Below, one piece after another: positions 44,361 through 53,121 of a stretch of DNA of 64,000 bases (its first letter is position 1; each line of letters begins with the position of its first letter). The position numbers were made by a program, and so were the translations under genes. The notes under the pieces are model-generated. The model was not told the DNA's origin, made no database searches, and saw only the letters and a list, made by a program, of their open reading frames with translations. This DNA is from Paraburkholderia fungorum (lineage in GTDB: Bacteria > Pseudomonadota > Gammaproteobacteria > Burkholderiales > Burkholderiaceae), in the NCBI RefSeq assembly GCF_003610895.1, contig NZ_MCAS01000067.1:62001-126000 (forward strand), given 5' to 3'.

Positions 44361-44717
44361 CTACTGCGCGCCGCGCCCCTTGGCGAGCTGTCCGCGGCAG
44401 TAGGCGAGATATTTGGGGTAGACGTCGGTGGCCGGCACGTTGGCGTATTTGCCGTACAGGCCGTTGACGAAGGCCGGCAACTCGGCCCGCGCGCGCATCG
44501 CCGTCTCGTAAGGCATCTGCTCGCTCTCCAGCATGATCTTGCGCAGTTCGCTTTCCTTCGAAACTCCCGCATCGCGATCCCGCGCGATGGCTTGCGCCGA
44601 ATGGGCTTCGGCCTGGCAGGCCAGGTCCGCGTAGTCCGGCGCAGCGTGCGCCGATGTCGCGACGACGAGAGCAACGCCAAACGAGAGGGAAGCGGTTTTG
44701 ATCGACTGTCGCTGCAC
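44361..44717 (-). CDS. Small exported hypothetical protein
   Basis: A 118-residue protein with a signal peptide (MQRQSIKTASLSFGVALVVA, cleaved after SAHA). The mature part is about 92 residues and helical, with two cysteines (in LACQAEAH and LAYCRGQ) that could form a disulfide. No family is recognised. It lies inside the type III island between effector candidates, but no hrpII box precedes it. Possible periplasmic accessory factor; unproved. Confidence 0.65.
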   Translation of the reverse strand: MQRQSIKTASLSFGVALVVATSAHAAPDYADLACQAEAHSAQAIARDRDAGVSKESELRKIMLESEQMPYETAMRARAELPAFVNGLYGKYANVPATDVYPKYLAYCRGQLAKGRGAQ

Positions 44718-44855
44718 TGGGTCTACCGGCTTGAGGTCATCGATCGTCTGATCTTAGGCAATCCGCACGACGATTGGCAAACGGAAAACTTCGCAAATCA
44801 AGTGGCCGGTTCGCTTGCGAACTCAAGCGTGCCGCGCGGGAGAGCGTCTGACACG

Positions 44856-47800
44856 TTACACGCCTCGCTCGTCGAGCGCCTCCAGCACGTCGAACGACAC
44901 ACTCTCGGTCACGATTTCGCGGTCACCCGTCGCACTGGTTCGGGTACTCAGCTGGAACATCATGTTGGGTCCGAAGCTTTGCGTATAGGTGTTGCGCTCC
45001 TTGACCTTCAACTCGATCGGCATCCATGACGACGGCGCGCCGAGAATCTCCGCGTTACGCGCGTCGACCGTCTCCTTCACGTGCGGATCGTTGCCCGATT
45101 GCGCGAGCAAAGCCGCGTTCGCGTCGAGCCGCAGTGCCGCGTCGCGATGCAGGCGATAGCGGTACATGTAGGTCAGATTGGGCCGCTGGTTCTTGCGCAC
45201 CGTCGCCAGATGCTGGTCGATGCGCCGGCCGGCGAGCACCTGTGGATCCTCCTGCGGCGCCGGGCCGCCCGCGAGCGCCTGCGGGCCCTCGCGCTGCCGC
45301 TGAGCGACGATATTCGCGGCGAAGAGCCCGATCAGCTCGGGGCGGGCAGCGTCGACGGCACGCGTGTACATGCTGGCGCTGAGGAATTCGACGTCGAGCA
45401 TGCAGGCACGGTAGTTCAGTTTGCCGTCTTCGCGCACCAGTTGCAGCTTGGCGGAGCGGTTCCGGTCGCTGAGCGTCATCGTGGCGGCTGGCGTGTCGAC
45501 CGAAAACAGGCCGACACTGGTTTTGCCGGCCGAATCGAGCGCATGCGAAAAACCGGGTGCGATGCCGGCGCGCACCTGCCAGAGGCTGCCCAGTCCCACA
45601 CGATGCTGTTCGACCTGGAGGCGGCCGGTGCGCTCGGCGGAATCGACCGTCTGCCGCGACTTTTCCCAGCCCACGCCAAGCGACGGACCAACCCGGACCG
45701 ACATCCGCTCCGTACCATGGCCGAAGGCCGGCAGCTTGACGGTTGCGGTTGCATCGACCGTGACGCCGCGCCGCGTATTGCTGGCCTGCCCGGCGGTCCA
45801 GCTGATCGACACGTCGGGATCGTCGAAGAAGCGTTCCGCAAGACGGTTCCAGACGCCGTTCGAGCCATCGCCATGGGCCTGGGTGGCTTCGTTGAAGACG
45901 TGGTCGACAATTTCGTTCAGCTTCTCGCGCATCGCCTTGTCGTCGTAGCCGGTGCCATCGGGCTTGAGGCGGCGCGCGACGCGCAACGATACGCCGCGCG
46001 GCTGCGTGAGTTCCCGCGAATGGAGGATCACGTTGGTGACCAGTCCCGCGCGCACGGCGGTGACGCCCGCTTCGAGGTCGTAGCCGACCATCAGCCCGGC
46101 GCCCACGTGACGCGAGGTGCTTTCCGCGGTGCCGACGAACATTTCGACCCCGTGCGTCGCGCGGCTCACTTCGACGACCGACTCACGCGTGCGCGACGCC
46201 CGCAGGTCGAGGCGCGGCGAAACCGGAATGCCATGGGCTTGCATCAACGTCGCGTTGAGGCCGCGCGTGCTGATACCCTGGCGGCTGCCATCGGTCAGCC
46301 GCAGGCGCGCGCCTGACGGCAATCCTTCGATCACGTCCTTGAGCGTCGCGCGCACGTCGTCCGCATTGTCGGCGGCGCGCGCCGGGGTCGCGGGTTCGGC
46401 GAGCGTGCGTAGCGTGTCGACCGAGACCCAGAACGGGGCGTCGTCTGGTACGCGCGCAACCTTGCCCCAGACCGCCAGCCGTTCGATCGTGAACGGCTGT
46501 TTGGCGATCGCGCTGAACGGCCGGGTTTTGGCGAGCTGCTGTGGCGTCATCGCGCTCCAGCGCGCCGTCAACTGCTGGACATGGGCGAGGAGGCGCGCTG
46601 AAGGGACGTCGCCCGGTTGCAGTTCCGCGCTCATCTGCTGGGCGCGCTGCGCGGTCGCGACGATCGCGTCTTCGTCCATCCGGCCATGTGGAAAACCACC
46701 GCGCTCGAGCCACGTATGCAGCGCTGCCAGCTCGACCAGCGAACGTTCCGGCCGCGCATGAGTGAGCGCTGCCGCGGGCCGCAACGCGGCGCTCTGGTCG
46801 AACGTCAGGCGTGCTTCGCGCAGCCCCTTTTGCAACGCGGCACGCTCTTCTTCGACGGTCTTGCGCGGCACGCCCTGAGTGCCGTAACGCAAGGCGGACA
46901 GCGGCGACTTGTGCTTGCCGCGGAACATGCGCGGCAGCAGCGTTTTCCAGCGGTTTTCGCTCACCCGGCCGATCGTCTTCGCGGAGAACTTGTTCAACCG
47001 CTCGCGGGCCTGCGATAGATCGCTATGCCGTTCGTCTTCGCTGAACGATTGGCGCCAGGCGAAGAACGCACCTCGCTGATCGGGCGTCAGTGCGCCGCGG
47101 CCGTGTTCGAGGAGTGTCGCCGCGGCATCGAAGGCGCGCTTCGCCAGCGCGTTCGGCCCGGGTTCGTCAGCGGTGAGCGGACCGTTGCCGAGTCCGGCCT
47201 GCAGTGCGATCGCACCGGGGGCACGATCCTGTCCGGGCGGGTACGGCGTGCCCGGCGGCGTGGAGTCGAGCGCATCGGCACTCTCCAGCAGGACCTTGAC
47301 GGCGAGCCGCTGGCCCGCGCCGGTGAACGGCTGCATGACGGACGCACGCAGCGCGCCGAGGGTCTCGAAACCTTCGCTCGAACGCGACAACACACGCGCG
47401 ATCTGCCACGCCTCGCGCTCGGCTGGGCTGGTGGAATGGCGCGTGTGCGGCGCGTGGAAGTCGAGCATACCGACGCGTTCGAGCGCCAGCTGCGCGTGCT
47501 GGACATCCGTAACGCCTGCCTGCTTGATGGCTTGCGCAAGCAATGCGCCGCGTGTGGCGGCGGTGGCCGGTGCCGTGTGCGTCGCGGCGTCTGGCGGCGT
47601 GAGATGGTAGAGCCGGGACGCGAGCGCGCTGACATCGAGCAGGCGCTCGGGCGGACAGATGAACTGCTGTTGCACGTAGGCGAGCAGATCTTCGCGGCTG
47701 GCGACCGTGTCGAGCGGGGCAGGGCGCGGCCGTTCTGCGGGCGTCGCGCCGGACGCCGCCGGCAATGCCGTTTGCGCGACAGCCTGCGACACCAGTTCGT

Positions 47801-48167
47801 CGGTGATCTCGAGCGCCGAGCCGGCCACTCGCACCTGCCTTGGAGGCTGCTGCGGCGCGTAGCGCTTGCTGCCTTCGACGTGGTTCTCCGGCCCCGAGGT
47901 TCTGCCGTGCGTGCTGTGCTGATTGACCAGTGTGCTGAGATCGAAGCGCCGCGCACGCAAGGTGTCCGCCGAACGCGACAGCGACGACTTGAGCCGGCCC
48001 AGCACCCCGTGAGGGACCGCCGGCTGAGGCGTGTTCACGTGATGCGACGGCGCGGTGCCGGGCGCTTGTGCCGCGGCGGCCGCATTGGCGGCGCGCGCGT
48101 CAGGGCCGGTTTCGATGAATTGCGAGGCGGCGGGAGCGGGAAGGTTGATCCGGTTGCGATCGGACAT
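44856..48167 (-). CDS. Large type III effector candidate, AWR (RipA)-like
   Basis: A 1103-residue soluble protein. The N-terminus (MSDRNRINLPAPAASQFIET) is Ser/Ala/Pro-rich and disordered, as in secreted effectors. The tripeptide AWR occurs at residues 370-372 (GAFFAWRQSF), as in Ralstonia AWR/RipA effectors of similar size. The region about 650-710 (RGISTRGLNATLMQAHG, then THGVEMFVGTAES) and the beta-rich C-terminus look like that family's conserved part, from memory and not verified by search. It has its own hrpII promoter and is not part of the apparatus operon. The family identification is moderate; that it is HrpB-regulated is well supported. Confidence 0.6.
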   Translation of the reverse strand: MSDRNRINLPAPAASQFIETGPDARAANAAAAAQAPGTAPSHHVNTPQPAVPHGVLGRLKSSLSRSADTLRARRFDLSTLVNQHSTHGRTSGPENHVEGSKRYAPQQPPRQVRVAGSALEITDELVSQAVAQTALPAASGATPAERPRPAPLDTVASREDLLAYVQQQFICPPERLLDVSALASRLYHLTPPDAATHTAPATAATRGALLAQAIKQAGVTDVQHAQLALERVGMLDFHAPHTRHSTSPAEREAWQIARVLSRSSEGFETLGALRASVMQPFTGAGQRLAVKVLLESADALDSTPPGTPYPPGQDRAPGAIALQAGLGNGPLTADEPGPNALAKRAFDAAATLLEHGRGALTPDQRGAFFAWRQSFSEDERHSDLSQARERLNKFSAKTIGRVSENRWKTLLPRMFRGKHKSPLSALRYGTQGVPRKTVEEERAALQKGLREARLTFDQSAALRPAAALTHARPERSLVELAALHTWLERGGFPHGRMDEDAIVATAQRAQQMSAELQPGDVPSARLLAHVQQLTARWSAMTPQQLAKTRPFSAIAKQPFTIERLAVWGKVARVPDDAPFWVSVDTLRTLAEPATPARAADNADDVRATLKDVIEGLPSGARLRLTDGSRQGISTRGLNATLMQAHGIPVSPRLDLRASRTRESVVEVSRATHGVEMFVGTAESTSRHVGAGLMVGYDLEAGVTAVRAGLVTNVILHSRELTQPRGVSLRVARRLKPDGTGYDDKAMREKLNEIVDHVFNEATQAHGDGSNGVWNRLAERFFDDPDVSISWTAGQASNTRRGVTVDATATVKLPAFGHGTERMSVRVGPSLGVGWEKSRQTVDSAERTGRLQVEQHRVGLGSLWQVRAGIAPGFSHALDSAGKTSVGLFSVDTPAATMTLSDRNRSAKLQLVREDGKLNYRACMLDVEFLSASMYTRAVDAARPELIGLFAANIVAQRQREGPQALAGGPAPQEDPQVLAGRRIDQHLATVRKNQRPNLTYMYRYRLHRDAALRLDANAALLAQSGNDPHVKETVDARNAEILGAPSSWMPIELKVKERNTYTQSFGPNMMFQLSTRTSATGDREIVTESVSFDVLEALDERGV

Positions 48168-48245
48168 GGCAGCGCGGCAGCGTGGGACCGGCTTGCACTA
48201 TGGCCGTCGAATGTGACACGCGAGCCCGCGGGAAACAGCGTGAGG

Positions 48246-48269
48246 CGAAGCGATGACACGAAATGCGAA
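48246..48269 (-). promoter_or_regulatory. hrpII/PIP box of the 1103-residue effector gene
   Basis: On the minus strand TTCG-N16-TTCG. CACATT (YANNNT) lies 30 nt further downstream (48215-48210). The box ends 78 bp before the start codon. Confidence 0.75.
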
Positions 48270-48281
48270 GCAAGCCGCGAG

Positions 48282-50396
48282 CTAGGTTTCCCCCGCCCGT
48301 TGCGCGGTCTTCCAGTTGGCTTGCGCGATCCGGTCGTAAGAGGCCTGCAGGTCTATCGCACGTTCGAGTTCACCAGCCCTCGCCGAACACACGATCAGAC
48401 CGATCAGCGCATGCTGCCGGTATATGTTGTCGGCGCAGGCATTGGCCAGCTCATAGGCTTCCTGCCAGGCGTTCGTCACCTCCTCGAGCGGAACCTGGGT
48501 CAAAGCGAGGGCGTGTGCCAGCGCCACGCGCAGTCGCATTTCGTCGCGTATGCGGCGTGGTGTACCGGCCTCCACGCGTGCGAGCGCGGCACGGATCGTG
48601 TGCAGGTACTCATGCGTCAGCGAAAGTGTGCGCCATAGCGCAGTGGACGATTCGATCAAGGCAATCGCGCCTTCGAACCTGTCATTGCGCAAGGACCAGT
48701 CGAGCGCGGCGCGCAGGTCCTCGATGTCGGCGCGATCCAGCACCTCGCCAGGCTGGCGGTCGTGGCGCGTGCGGCCTGCGGCGAGGCGCGGCGCGAGCGA
48801 CTGCGCGTGGGCCGCCGCGGCCAGGTCGGACTCGCCTGCCTGGGCGAGCGCATCGCGCGCGAACAACTGCACGGCGCGCGGCAGGCGCAGTGTGGTTTGC
48901 GCGTCGCCCTCTACCTGTTCGATGAGCCCTGCGTCAAGCAGGTCATCGAGCGACACTTCGATTCCGCGTTCGGCGTGCACGGCATTCGCGTCGCTGCCGT
49001 CTTGCGACGGCGAGCATTCCGCCAGCAGGCGGACCGCCGAGCAGCGGGTAAATTCGCCATTGAAAACGCCGAGCCGCCGGAAAATTGTGCGGGTTACCTC
49101 GGGGAATTCAGCGCTGTACAACTGCAGCGCGGCGGCAACCGGCGCGAGCCGGGACAGCGGCAAATTGGGTGTGCCGGCACTGCGTACCATCAGGTCGTCC
49201 AGATCGCGAGCGAACGCGAACAACGCGGCGTCGAGCGTGAGTTGCGTGCGCATGCGCCGCTCGATGGCCGAGGCGGCCAGTTCGAGCGCAAGCGGAACAC
49301 CATCGAGGCGCCGCGCGATCAGCGCAGCCTTCGCGAGCGTGTTCGGGGCGAGATGTCCGGTGTCGAGGTCCGACAGTGGCTGCAGGTCGGCAGCCGTTCG
49401 CTGGCGCACGGGGCGTTGCTCATGCGTGTGCAGCAGCAGTGCGAGCCGCGCGAACAGCAGGCGCAGCGCATCGAATTCCCGTGCTTCAACGGCGCTCACC
49501 TTGACATGATCAGGGGTGCGTAGCGGTCCGAGCGCCATGACATGCTCGCTCGCCATGAATAGAGGCGCGGTCCCCGTGACGATCACCCGCAACCCCGGGG
49601 TTGCGGAAACGAGCCTGTCGAGCAGATGGGCCGTGGGCTCGCGCAGCGGCTCGCTGCAATCGACGATCAGCAGCAGCCGGCGTGTGCCGATCGCTGCAAG
49701 CACGCGTTCGAACACCGGCATACCCGGCTTCGGCGCGATTCGCATGGCGATTGCCCAGGTGTCGATCAGACTGTCCGCCGGCACGTGCGGCGGCAGCGTG
49801 ATGGTGAATACGCCATCGGGAACATGCGCGGCGAGCCGCCGTGCGGCTTCGTGTGCGAGGCGTGTCTTACCGAGCCCAGGTGTGCCGGTCAGCGTGACGA
49901 CGCGGGCGGTGGACATGAGCCCGAGCAGTTCGGACAGTTCGGCGTGCCTGCCGATAAATGTCGTAAGACGCACCGGCATGCGCAGGGGAGGCGGTTCAAG
50001 CGATGCCGGCGCCGCAGGGCTCGTGCTCGCAACCGCGGACCCGTCCGGTCCAGGCGCGGCGGCGTCGGCATCGAGCGTCTGCGCGCGGCCGGCGAAGCGG
50101 TAGCCGTATCCCGGCACGGTTGCGATCAGATCGCGATCGTTGCCCAGCGCGCGGCGCAGCGCGGACACCTGGGCCTGCACGGTATTGGCCTCGACGTTCA
50201 CGCTCGGCCATGCGCGCTGGCCGAGTTCGGCGAGCGGAACCGGCCGCCCTTCGGCTTCGACGAGCGCGAACAGGAGTTCGAGGGCGCGACCGCTGATTTC
50301 GACGGCGACGCCGTCGACGGTGAGCCGCGGCGGGTTCTGCGACAACCGGTAGCGGCCGAAGGCAATGACCAGCACCGTAGGTCGCGTTAACGACAT
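48282..50396 (-). CDS. Winged-helix regulator with P-loop ATPase domain (OmpR-type DNA-binding plus AAA/NB-ARC-like)
   Basis: A 704-residue regulator. Residues 1-105 form an OmpR/PhoB winged helix (RALELLFALVEAEGRPVPLA, ALGNDRDLIATVPGYGYRFA). After a linker, a P-loop NTPase begins at TFIGRHAELSEL with Walker A GTPGLGKT at 171-178 and LLLIVDCSEP as Walker B, then a helical, TPR-like C-terminal part. Start chosen at MSLTRPTVLVIAFGRYRLSQ; the open frame upstream is basic and unhomologous. It resembles one-component sensors of the CadC/SARP-STAND type. Its location in the island suggests a control role, unproved; it is not the AraC-type HrpB. Confidence 0.8.
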   Translation of the reverse strand: MSLTRPTVLVIAFGRYRLSQNPPRLTVDGVAVEISGRALELLFALVEAEGRPVPLAELGQRAWPSVNVEANTVQAQVSALRRALGNDRDLIATVPGYGYRFAGRAQTLDADAAAPGPDGSAVASTSPAAPASLEPPPLRMPVRLTTFIGRHAELSELLGLMSTARVVTLTGTPGLGKTRLAHEAARRLAAHVPDGVFTITLPPHVPADSLIDTWAIAMRIAPKPGMPVFERVLAAIGTRRLLLIVDCSEPLREPTAHLLDRLVSATPGLRVIVTGTAPLFMASEHVMALGPLRTPDHVKVSAVEAREFDALRLLFARLALLLHTHEQRPVRQRTAADLQPLSDLDTGHLAPNTLAKAALIARRLDGVPLALELAASAIERRMRTQLTLDAALFAFARDLDDLMVRSAGTPNLPLSRLAPVAAALQLYSAEFPEVTRTIFRRLGVFNGEFTRCSAVRLLAECSPSQDGSDANAVHAERGIEVSLDDLLDAGLIEQVEGDAQTTLRLPRAVQLFARDALAQAGESDLAAAAHAQSLAPRLAAGRTRHDRQPGEVLDRADIEDLRAALDWSLRNDRFEGAIALIESSTALWRTLSLTHEYLHTIRAALARVEAGTPRRIRDEMRLRVALAHALALTQVPLEEVTNAWQEAYELANACADNIYRQHALIGLIVCSARAGELERAIDLQASYDRIAQANWKTAQRAGET

Positions 50397-50620
50397 CGTG
50401 GATCTCCAGCAGGGATGGGCAGAGCGGTACGGTGGGTGGCGCATGCACAGAATGCGGCCGCGCCGCGCTGCCCCCGGCTTCGACATGCGTGTGCGTGCCG
50501 ACCTGGCGCGAGGAGCGCGCAATGAAATGCCGCAAGCTTATGGCGTGTCGAGCGGATGAGCAAGGAGAGCTTTGTCAAATCCTTAGGCTTTGCGGTAGCG
50601 TGCGAGCCATGCTTGCCGGG

Positions 50621-51235
50621 TCACGCCGGTTCCCATTCGACGTGCTCGGTCAACCACGCCGCCGCTGCCGTCACGGGTGGCGCGATCAGCGGACGGGTCA
50701 TCGCGTACAGGTAACTATCGCCGGCAAGAAGCCCCAGATTCGGCCGGCATTCGTGATTGATCAGCTTTGCCTCGAGCGTAAAGCCCAGCCGCTCCATGCT
50801 GCTGTGTGCATCGCCATCGACGGCGCAATACGCGTATATACGGAAAATCGGAGGCTGGGCCAGCAACCATTTGAGCAACTTGCGCAACGCGTAGATTCCG
50901 GCGCGCCGCCGTCGCGCGCCGCCGCGGCGGCTGATGACGACGCCCAGTTCGGCGCGCGGCGGCCGCGGGCGCAACTCGATCAGGGCGGTAAGCCGGCCGC
51001 TTGTCTTGTCCTCGAGCACCCAGCGAATCAGCGTGCCGTCCTGCCAGCCCCGCTGCGATTCGTCGATGAAAGTCTGGGTTTCGTCGAGCGAGGCGTGGCA
51101 GCGAAAGCACAGATAACGCGTCGTCTCGGGATCGCCGAGCATTTCGTCGAAGAGCATCGCGGCGTCGCGTGGTTCCGGTGGACGCAGCAGCAGTTCGTCG
51201 GACTCGATCAATTCAGGAGGACGAAACTGGGACAT
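50621..51235 (-). CDS. GNAT-family N-acetyltransferase (RimJ/RimL-like)
   Basis: A 204-residue protein with the ELLLRPPEPRDAAMLFDEML start of Acetyltransf_3 enzymes and a ELGVVISRRGGARRRRAGIY acetyl-CoA loop in which the usual RxxGxG/A is embedded in an Arg-rich run, followed by a helix ALRKLLKWLL. The MERLGFTLEAKL segment is the usual beta6-beta7 part. Substrate unknown. It lies inside the island, without a hrpII box, next to the STAND-type regulator. Confidence 0.78.
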   Translation of the reverse strand: MSQFRPPELIESDELLLRPPEPRDAAMLFDEMLGDPETTRYLCFRCHASLDETQTFIDESQRGWQDGTLIRWVLEDKTSGRLTALIELRPRPPRAELGVVISRRGGARRRRAGIYALRKLLKWLLAQPPIFRIYAYCAVDGDAHSSMERLGFTLEAKLINHECRPNLGLLAGDSYLYAMTRPLIAPPVTAAAAWLTEHVEWEPA

Positions 51236-51548
51236 CGGCAGACTCCGCGCACAGTGGATTAACCGATTGTGTCGGATTCATGGCAGGGTCCACGGACGGA
51301 TCGCGAAGCAGCACGCACACGCGCGAACGTATGGCAGCGATGCCACGACACCCGACGCTGCCAGAAGCGTGGTCCGCGTGGTTCATTTCATGGCGCAATG
51401 CACAAAAGCACGAGTCATGAACTGCTTCGGGTGGCATCCCCCTCCTTCGCATGACGGGCCATGCACCTGTCGGCGTTTCGCTATAAATGGCGGACCCGTG
51501 CGCGGGTTGGAAGCAGGCCGCGCGGATTCCATCGAGAGGTTCAGCGCA
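51236..51548. other. Intergenic region with hrpII promoter
   Basis: A 313-bp gap between the GNAT gene and the 113-residue gene. It holds the hrpII box at 51426-51449; nothing else recognisable. Confidence 0.5.
51426..51449 (+). promoter_or_regulatory. hrpII/PIP box of the 113-residue gene
   Basis: TTCG-N16-TTCG with TATAAA at 51482-51487, 32 nt downstream. The box ends 99 bp before the start codon. Confidence 0.75.
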
Positions 51549-51890
51549 ATGACGAAAATCGATAGCTTGTCGGTTCGTGGCACATCGGGCAGCACACCGG
51601 AAAACGGCACGCCGCTCGCGCCCACTGGGAAAACAGCCGTAGCGACGCCCACGCAAACGAAACCTGGCGCGGCGCTCGTTGCGCTGAGCGGCGTGACGAC
51701 GCAGAGCGCCGGAAAATCATTTCGTACTTCTGCAGCCCCCGATGTGCCGCAACATCCGGCACACAATCACGTGGGATTGACTCAGATCGCAGGCAGTCTT
51801 TTGCGGCAAGCCGGCCGGGACGCGGAAAAACTCGCGGGCGTCGCGACGAAAGCCGCCGACGTCATTCTCGAAGCCTCACGCAAGGTCTGA
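51549..51890 (+). CDS. Small candidate type III secreted protein (unknown family)
   Basis: A 113-residue protein, MTKIDSLSVRGTSGSTPENG onward. The first 70 residues are Ser/Thr/Pro/Gly-rich with few hydrophobic residues and no signal peptide, like type III secretion signals. The last 35 residues form an amphipathic helix (SLLRQAGRDAEKLAGVATKA then ADVILEASRKV). It is preceded by a consensus hrpII promoter and is convergent with hpaB, the effector chaperone gene. It is not like any known effector to me. Could be a small effector, harpin-like protein or secreted accessory. Confidence 0.65.
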   Translation: MTKIDSLSVRGTSGSTPENGTPLAPTGKTAVATPTQTKPGAALVALSGVTTQSAGKSFRTSAAPDVPQHPAHNHVGLTQIAGSLLRQAGRDAEKLAGVATKAADVILEASRKV

Positions 51891-51961
51891 TTCCCGGGCA
51901 ATGTGCAGGGTGGTGCGCGGGGTGAGGCGCTGAAGCGCAGGAATGCGCTCACCCACGTGGT

Positions 51962-52429
51962 TCACGCGCGCAACCACACATAGTCGCCCGCGGCCACACC
52001 CTCGAACATCTCGTCGGTGGATTCGATGATGTTCTGCCGCCAGTAGCGCCCGTGCTCCGCGTAATGCGCGAGCAGATCGGCAAGCACCGCGCCGTCCACG
52101 TCGTAGGTCATTGGTACGCGCAGCACCAGCACGATGCCGCCCGTATCGGTGTCGAGACCGAGTTGCGCCTGGTCCTGCGCGTAGATCAGCAGATTTGCTT
52201 CGAGCATCAGCCGGAACACGGTGAGCGTGCGCCCGGTGGTGACAGCGCCATAGTGGAAATTGGCGTAGATTGCCTCGAGGTCGTTCTCGAAGTGTTCGAG
52301 TTGAACGTCGAAGCCCTCGACTTCGATCGAGCGTGTGCGCAGCACATGCTCGGCGTCGGCGAGCCCTACCGTATTGCAGAGGTCGCGGACCAGTTGCACA
52401 TAGCGCTCGGAGCTGTCTGTGGTGTCCAA
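51962..52429 (-). CDS. hpaB: Type III secretion chaperone HpaB (CesT/Tir chaperone fold)
   Basis: A 155-residue acidic protein starting MDTTDSSERYVQLVRDLCNT, with the CesT alpha-beta pattern: helix, then VEGFDVQLEHFENDLEAIYA, LTVFRLMLEANLLIYAQ (dimer helix) and GGIVLVLRVPM. It is the last gene of the hrcU operon, as HpaB is in Xanthomonas. HpaB is a general effector chaperone and export gatekeeper that docks effectors on the HrcN ATPase. Length and charge fit. Confidence 0.85.
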   Translation of the reverse strand: MDTTDSSERYVQLVRDLCNTVGLADAEHVLRTRSIEVEGFDVQLEHFENDLEAIYANFHYGAVTTGRTLTVFRLMLEANLLIYAQDQAQLGLDTDTGGIVLVLRVPMTYDVDGAVLADLLAHYAEHGRYWRQNIIESTDEMFEGVAAGDYVWLRA

Positions 52430-52525
52430 CTGTGGAGTCCAGGAGATTCAGGCCGCAGCGGCCGGGCAGGCGAAAAAGAGCGAGCGGCATGCGCGAAACG
52501 CGCAAACCGCCCGGTGTTGCGAAGG

Positions 52526-52555
52526 GCAGCAGGCAGCCGTCGTGCGGCCTGCTGC
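52526..52555 (-). repeat. Stable intercistronic hairpin between hrpE and hpaB
   Basis: Stem GCAGCAGGC/GCCTGCTGC, 9 bp with a 12-nt loop, 20 bp after the hrpE stop in a 145-bp gap without another gene. It may protect hrpE mRNA or attenuate into hpaB. Confidence 0.55.
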
Positions 52556-52574
52556 GGGGCGTTGCCGGCCCGCG

Positions 52575-52748
52575 TCAACCCTGGTGCTGGGATGCCTGGC
52601 TCAGATTGCTGCCAAGCGTCTTCATGATGTTGCCGACCGCGCCAGCTTCGGACAGCTCCTGCTGATCCTTGGCTGAATCCAGGGTGGTTGCAATCCCCTG
52701 GGCCGTCATGCCATCCATCGCACCCATTGCTGCTCCGCTCAAAGCCAT
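52575..52748 (-). CDS. hrpE: HrpE-position small protein, probable type III pilus/needle subunit
   Basis: A 57-residue protein, MALSGAAMGAMDGMTAQGIA, then TTLDSAKDQQELSEAGAVGN and IMKTLGSNLSQASQHQG. It has a perfect AGGAGG 5 nt before the ATG, so translation should be strong. Position between hrpD6 and hpaB is exactly that of HrpE, the pilin of Xanthomonas; HrpY of Ralstonia is the counterpart. It is shorter than the 80-93 residues of those pilins. Ala/Met/Gly-rich N-terminus and a helical C-terminus fit a small helical filament subunit. Assignment rests mainly on synteny. Confidence 0.65.
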   Translation of the reverse strand: MALSGAAMGAMDGMTAQGIATTLDSAKDQQELSEAGAVGNIMKTLGSNLSQASQHQG

Positions 52749-52859
52749 AAAAACCTCCTCGGTCTAGATGAAAAGTTTGCCGTCTTGCACATTCTCTCGA
52801 AGCATGTGCCGTGCAAAACCAGCCTGGTGCCCGGCGCGCTGCGCCGGTAGCGAGCGCCC

Positions 52860-53102
52860 TCAAGCCGCGCCGCGTTTGTCCTGCAGGTGCGACACGATCC
52901 GGCTGGCAGCGAGCAGGCCGCGATACAGTTTCGCGAGATTGTTGCGATCGACCTCGGTCGCGCCGGTCGCCTCGCTGATATTTTTGGCCGTGGCTTCGAG
53001 CGCCGTGCGAATCGCGGTGAGGCGTGGACCGCCCGCCGGATCGTCGAGCATCTTCTGCAAATTATTGAAATCGGCGGCACAGGTTTCGAGTGGTTCGTAC
53101 AT
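52860..53102 (-). CDS. hrpD6: HrpD6-family type III secretion protein
   Basis: An 80-residue helical protein, MYEPLETCAADFNNLQKMLD onward, with LAKLYRGLLAASRIVSHLQD at the C-terminus. It lies between hrcD and hrpE, the place of HrpD6 in the group 2 hrp cluster. In Xanthomonas HrpD6 is needed for secretion and influences other hrp genes. Start ATG 53102 is preferred since GGAG lies 9 nt away; ATGs at 53111 and 53108 overlap or abut the Shine-Dalgarno. Confidence 0.7.
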   Translation of the reverse strand: MYEPLETCAADFNNLQKMLDDPAGGPRLTAIRTALEATAKNISEATGATEVDRNNLAKLYRGLLAASRIVSHLQDKRGAA

Positions 53103-53121
53103 GTCCATCATCTCCAGAGTT

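Noticed and set aside
44790-44813. A seventh TTCG-N16-TTCG on the plus strand
   Set aside because: No YANNNT hexamer 30-32 nt downstream and no plus-strand gene follows; it reads into the antisense of the 1103-residue gene. About one or two chance hits are expected in a window this size.
45081-46316. A 411-codon plus-strand frame opposite the AWR-like gene
   Set aside because: Low-complexity Arg/Ala-rich antisense; the minus-strand gene has a promoter and an intact start.
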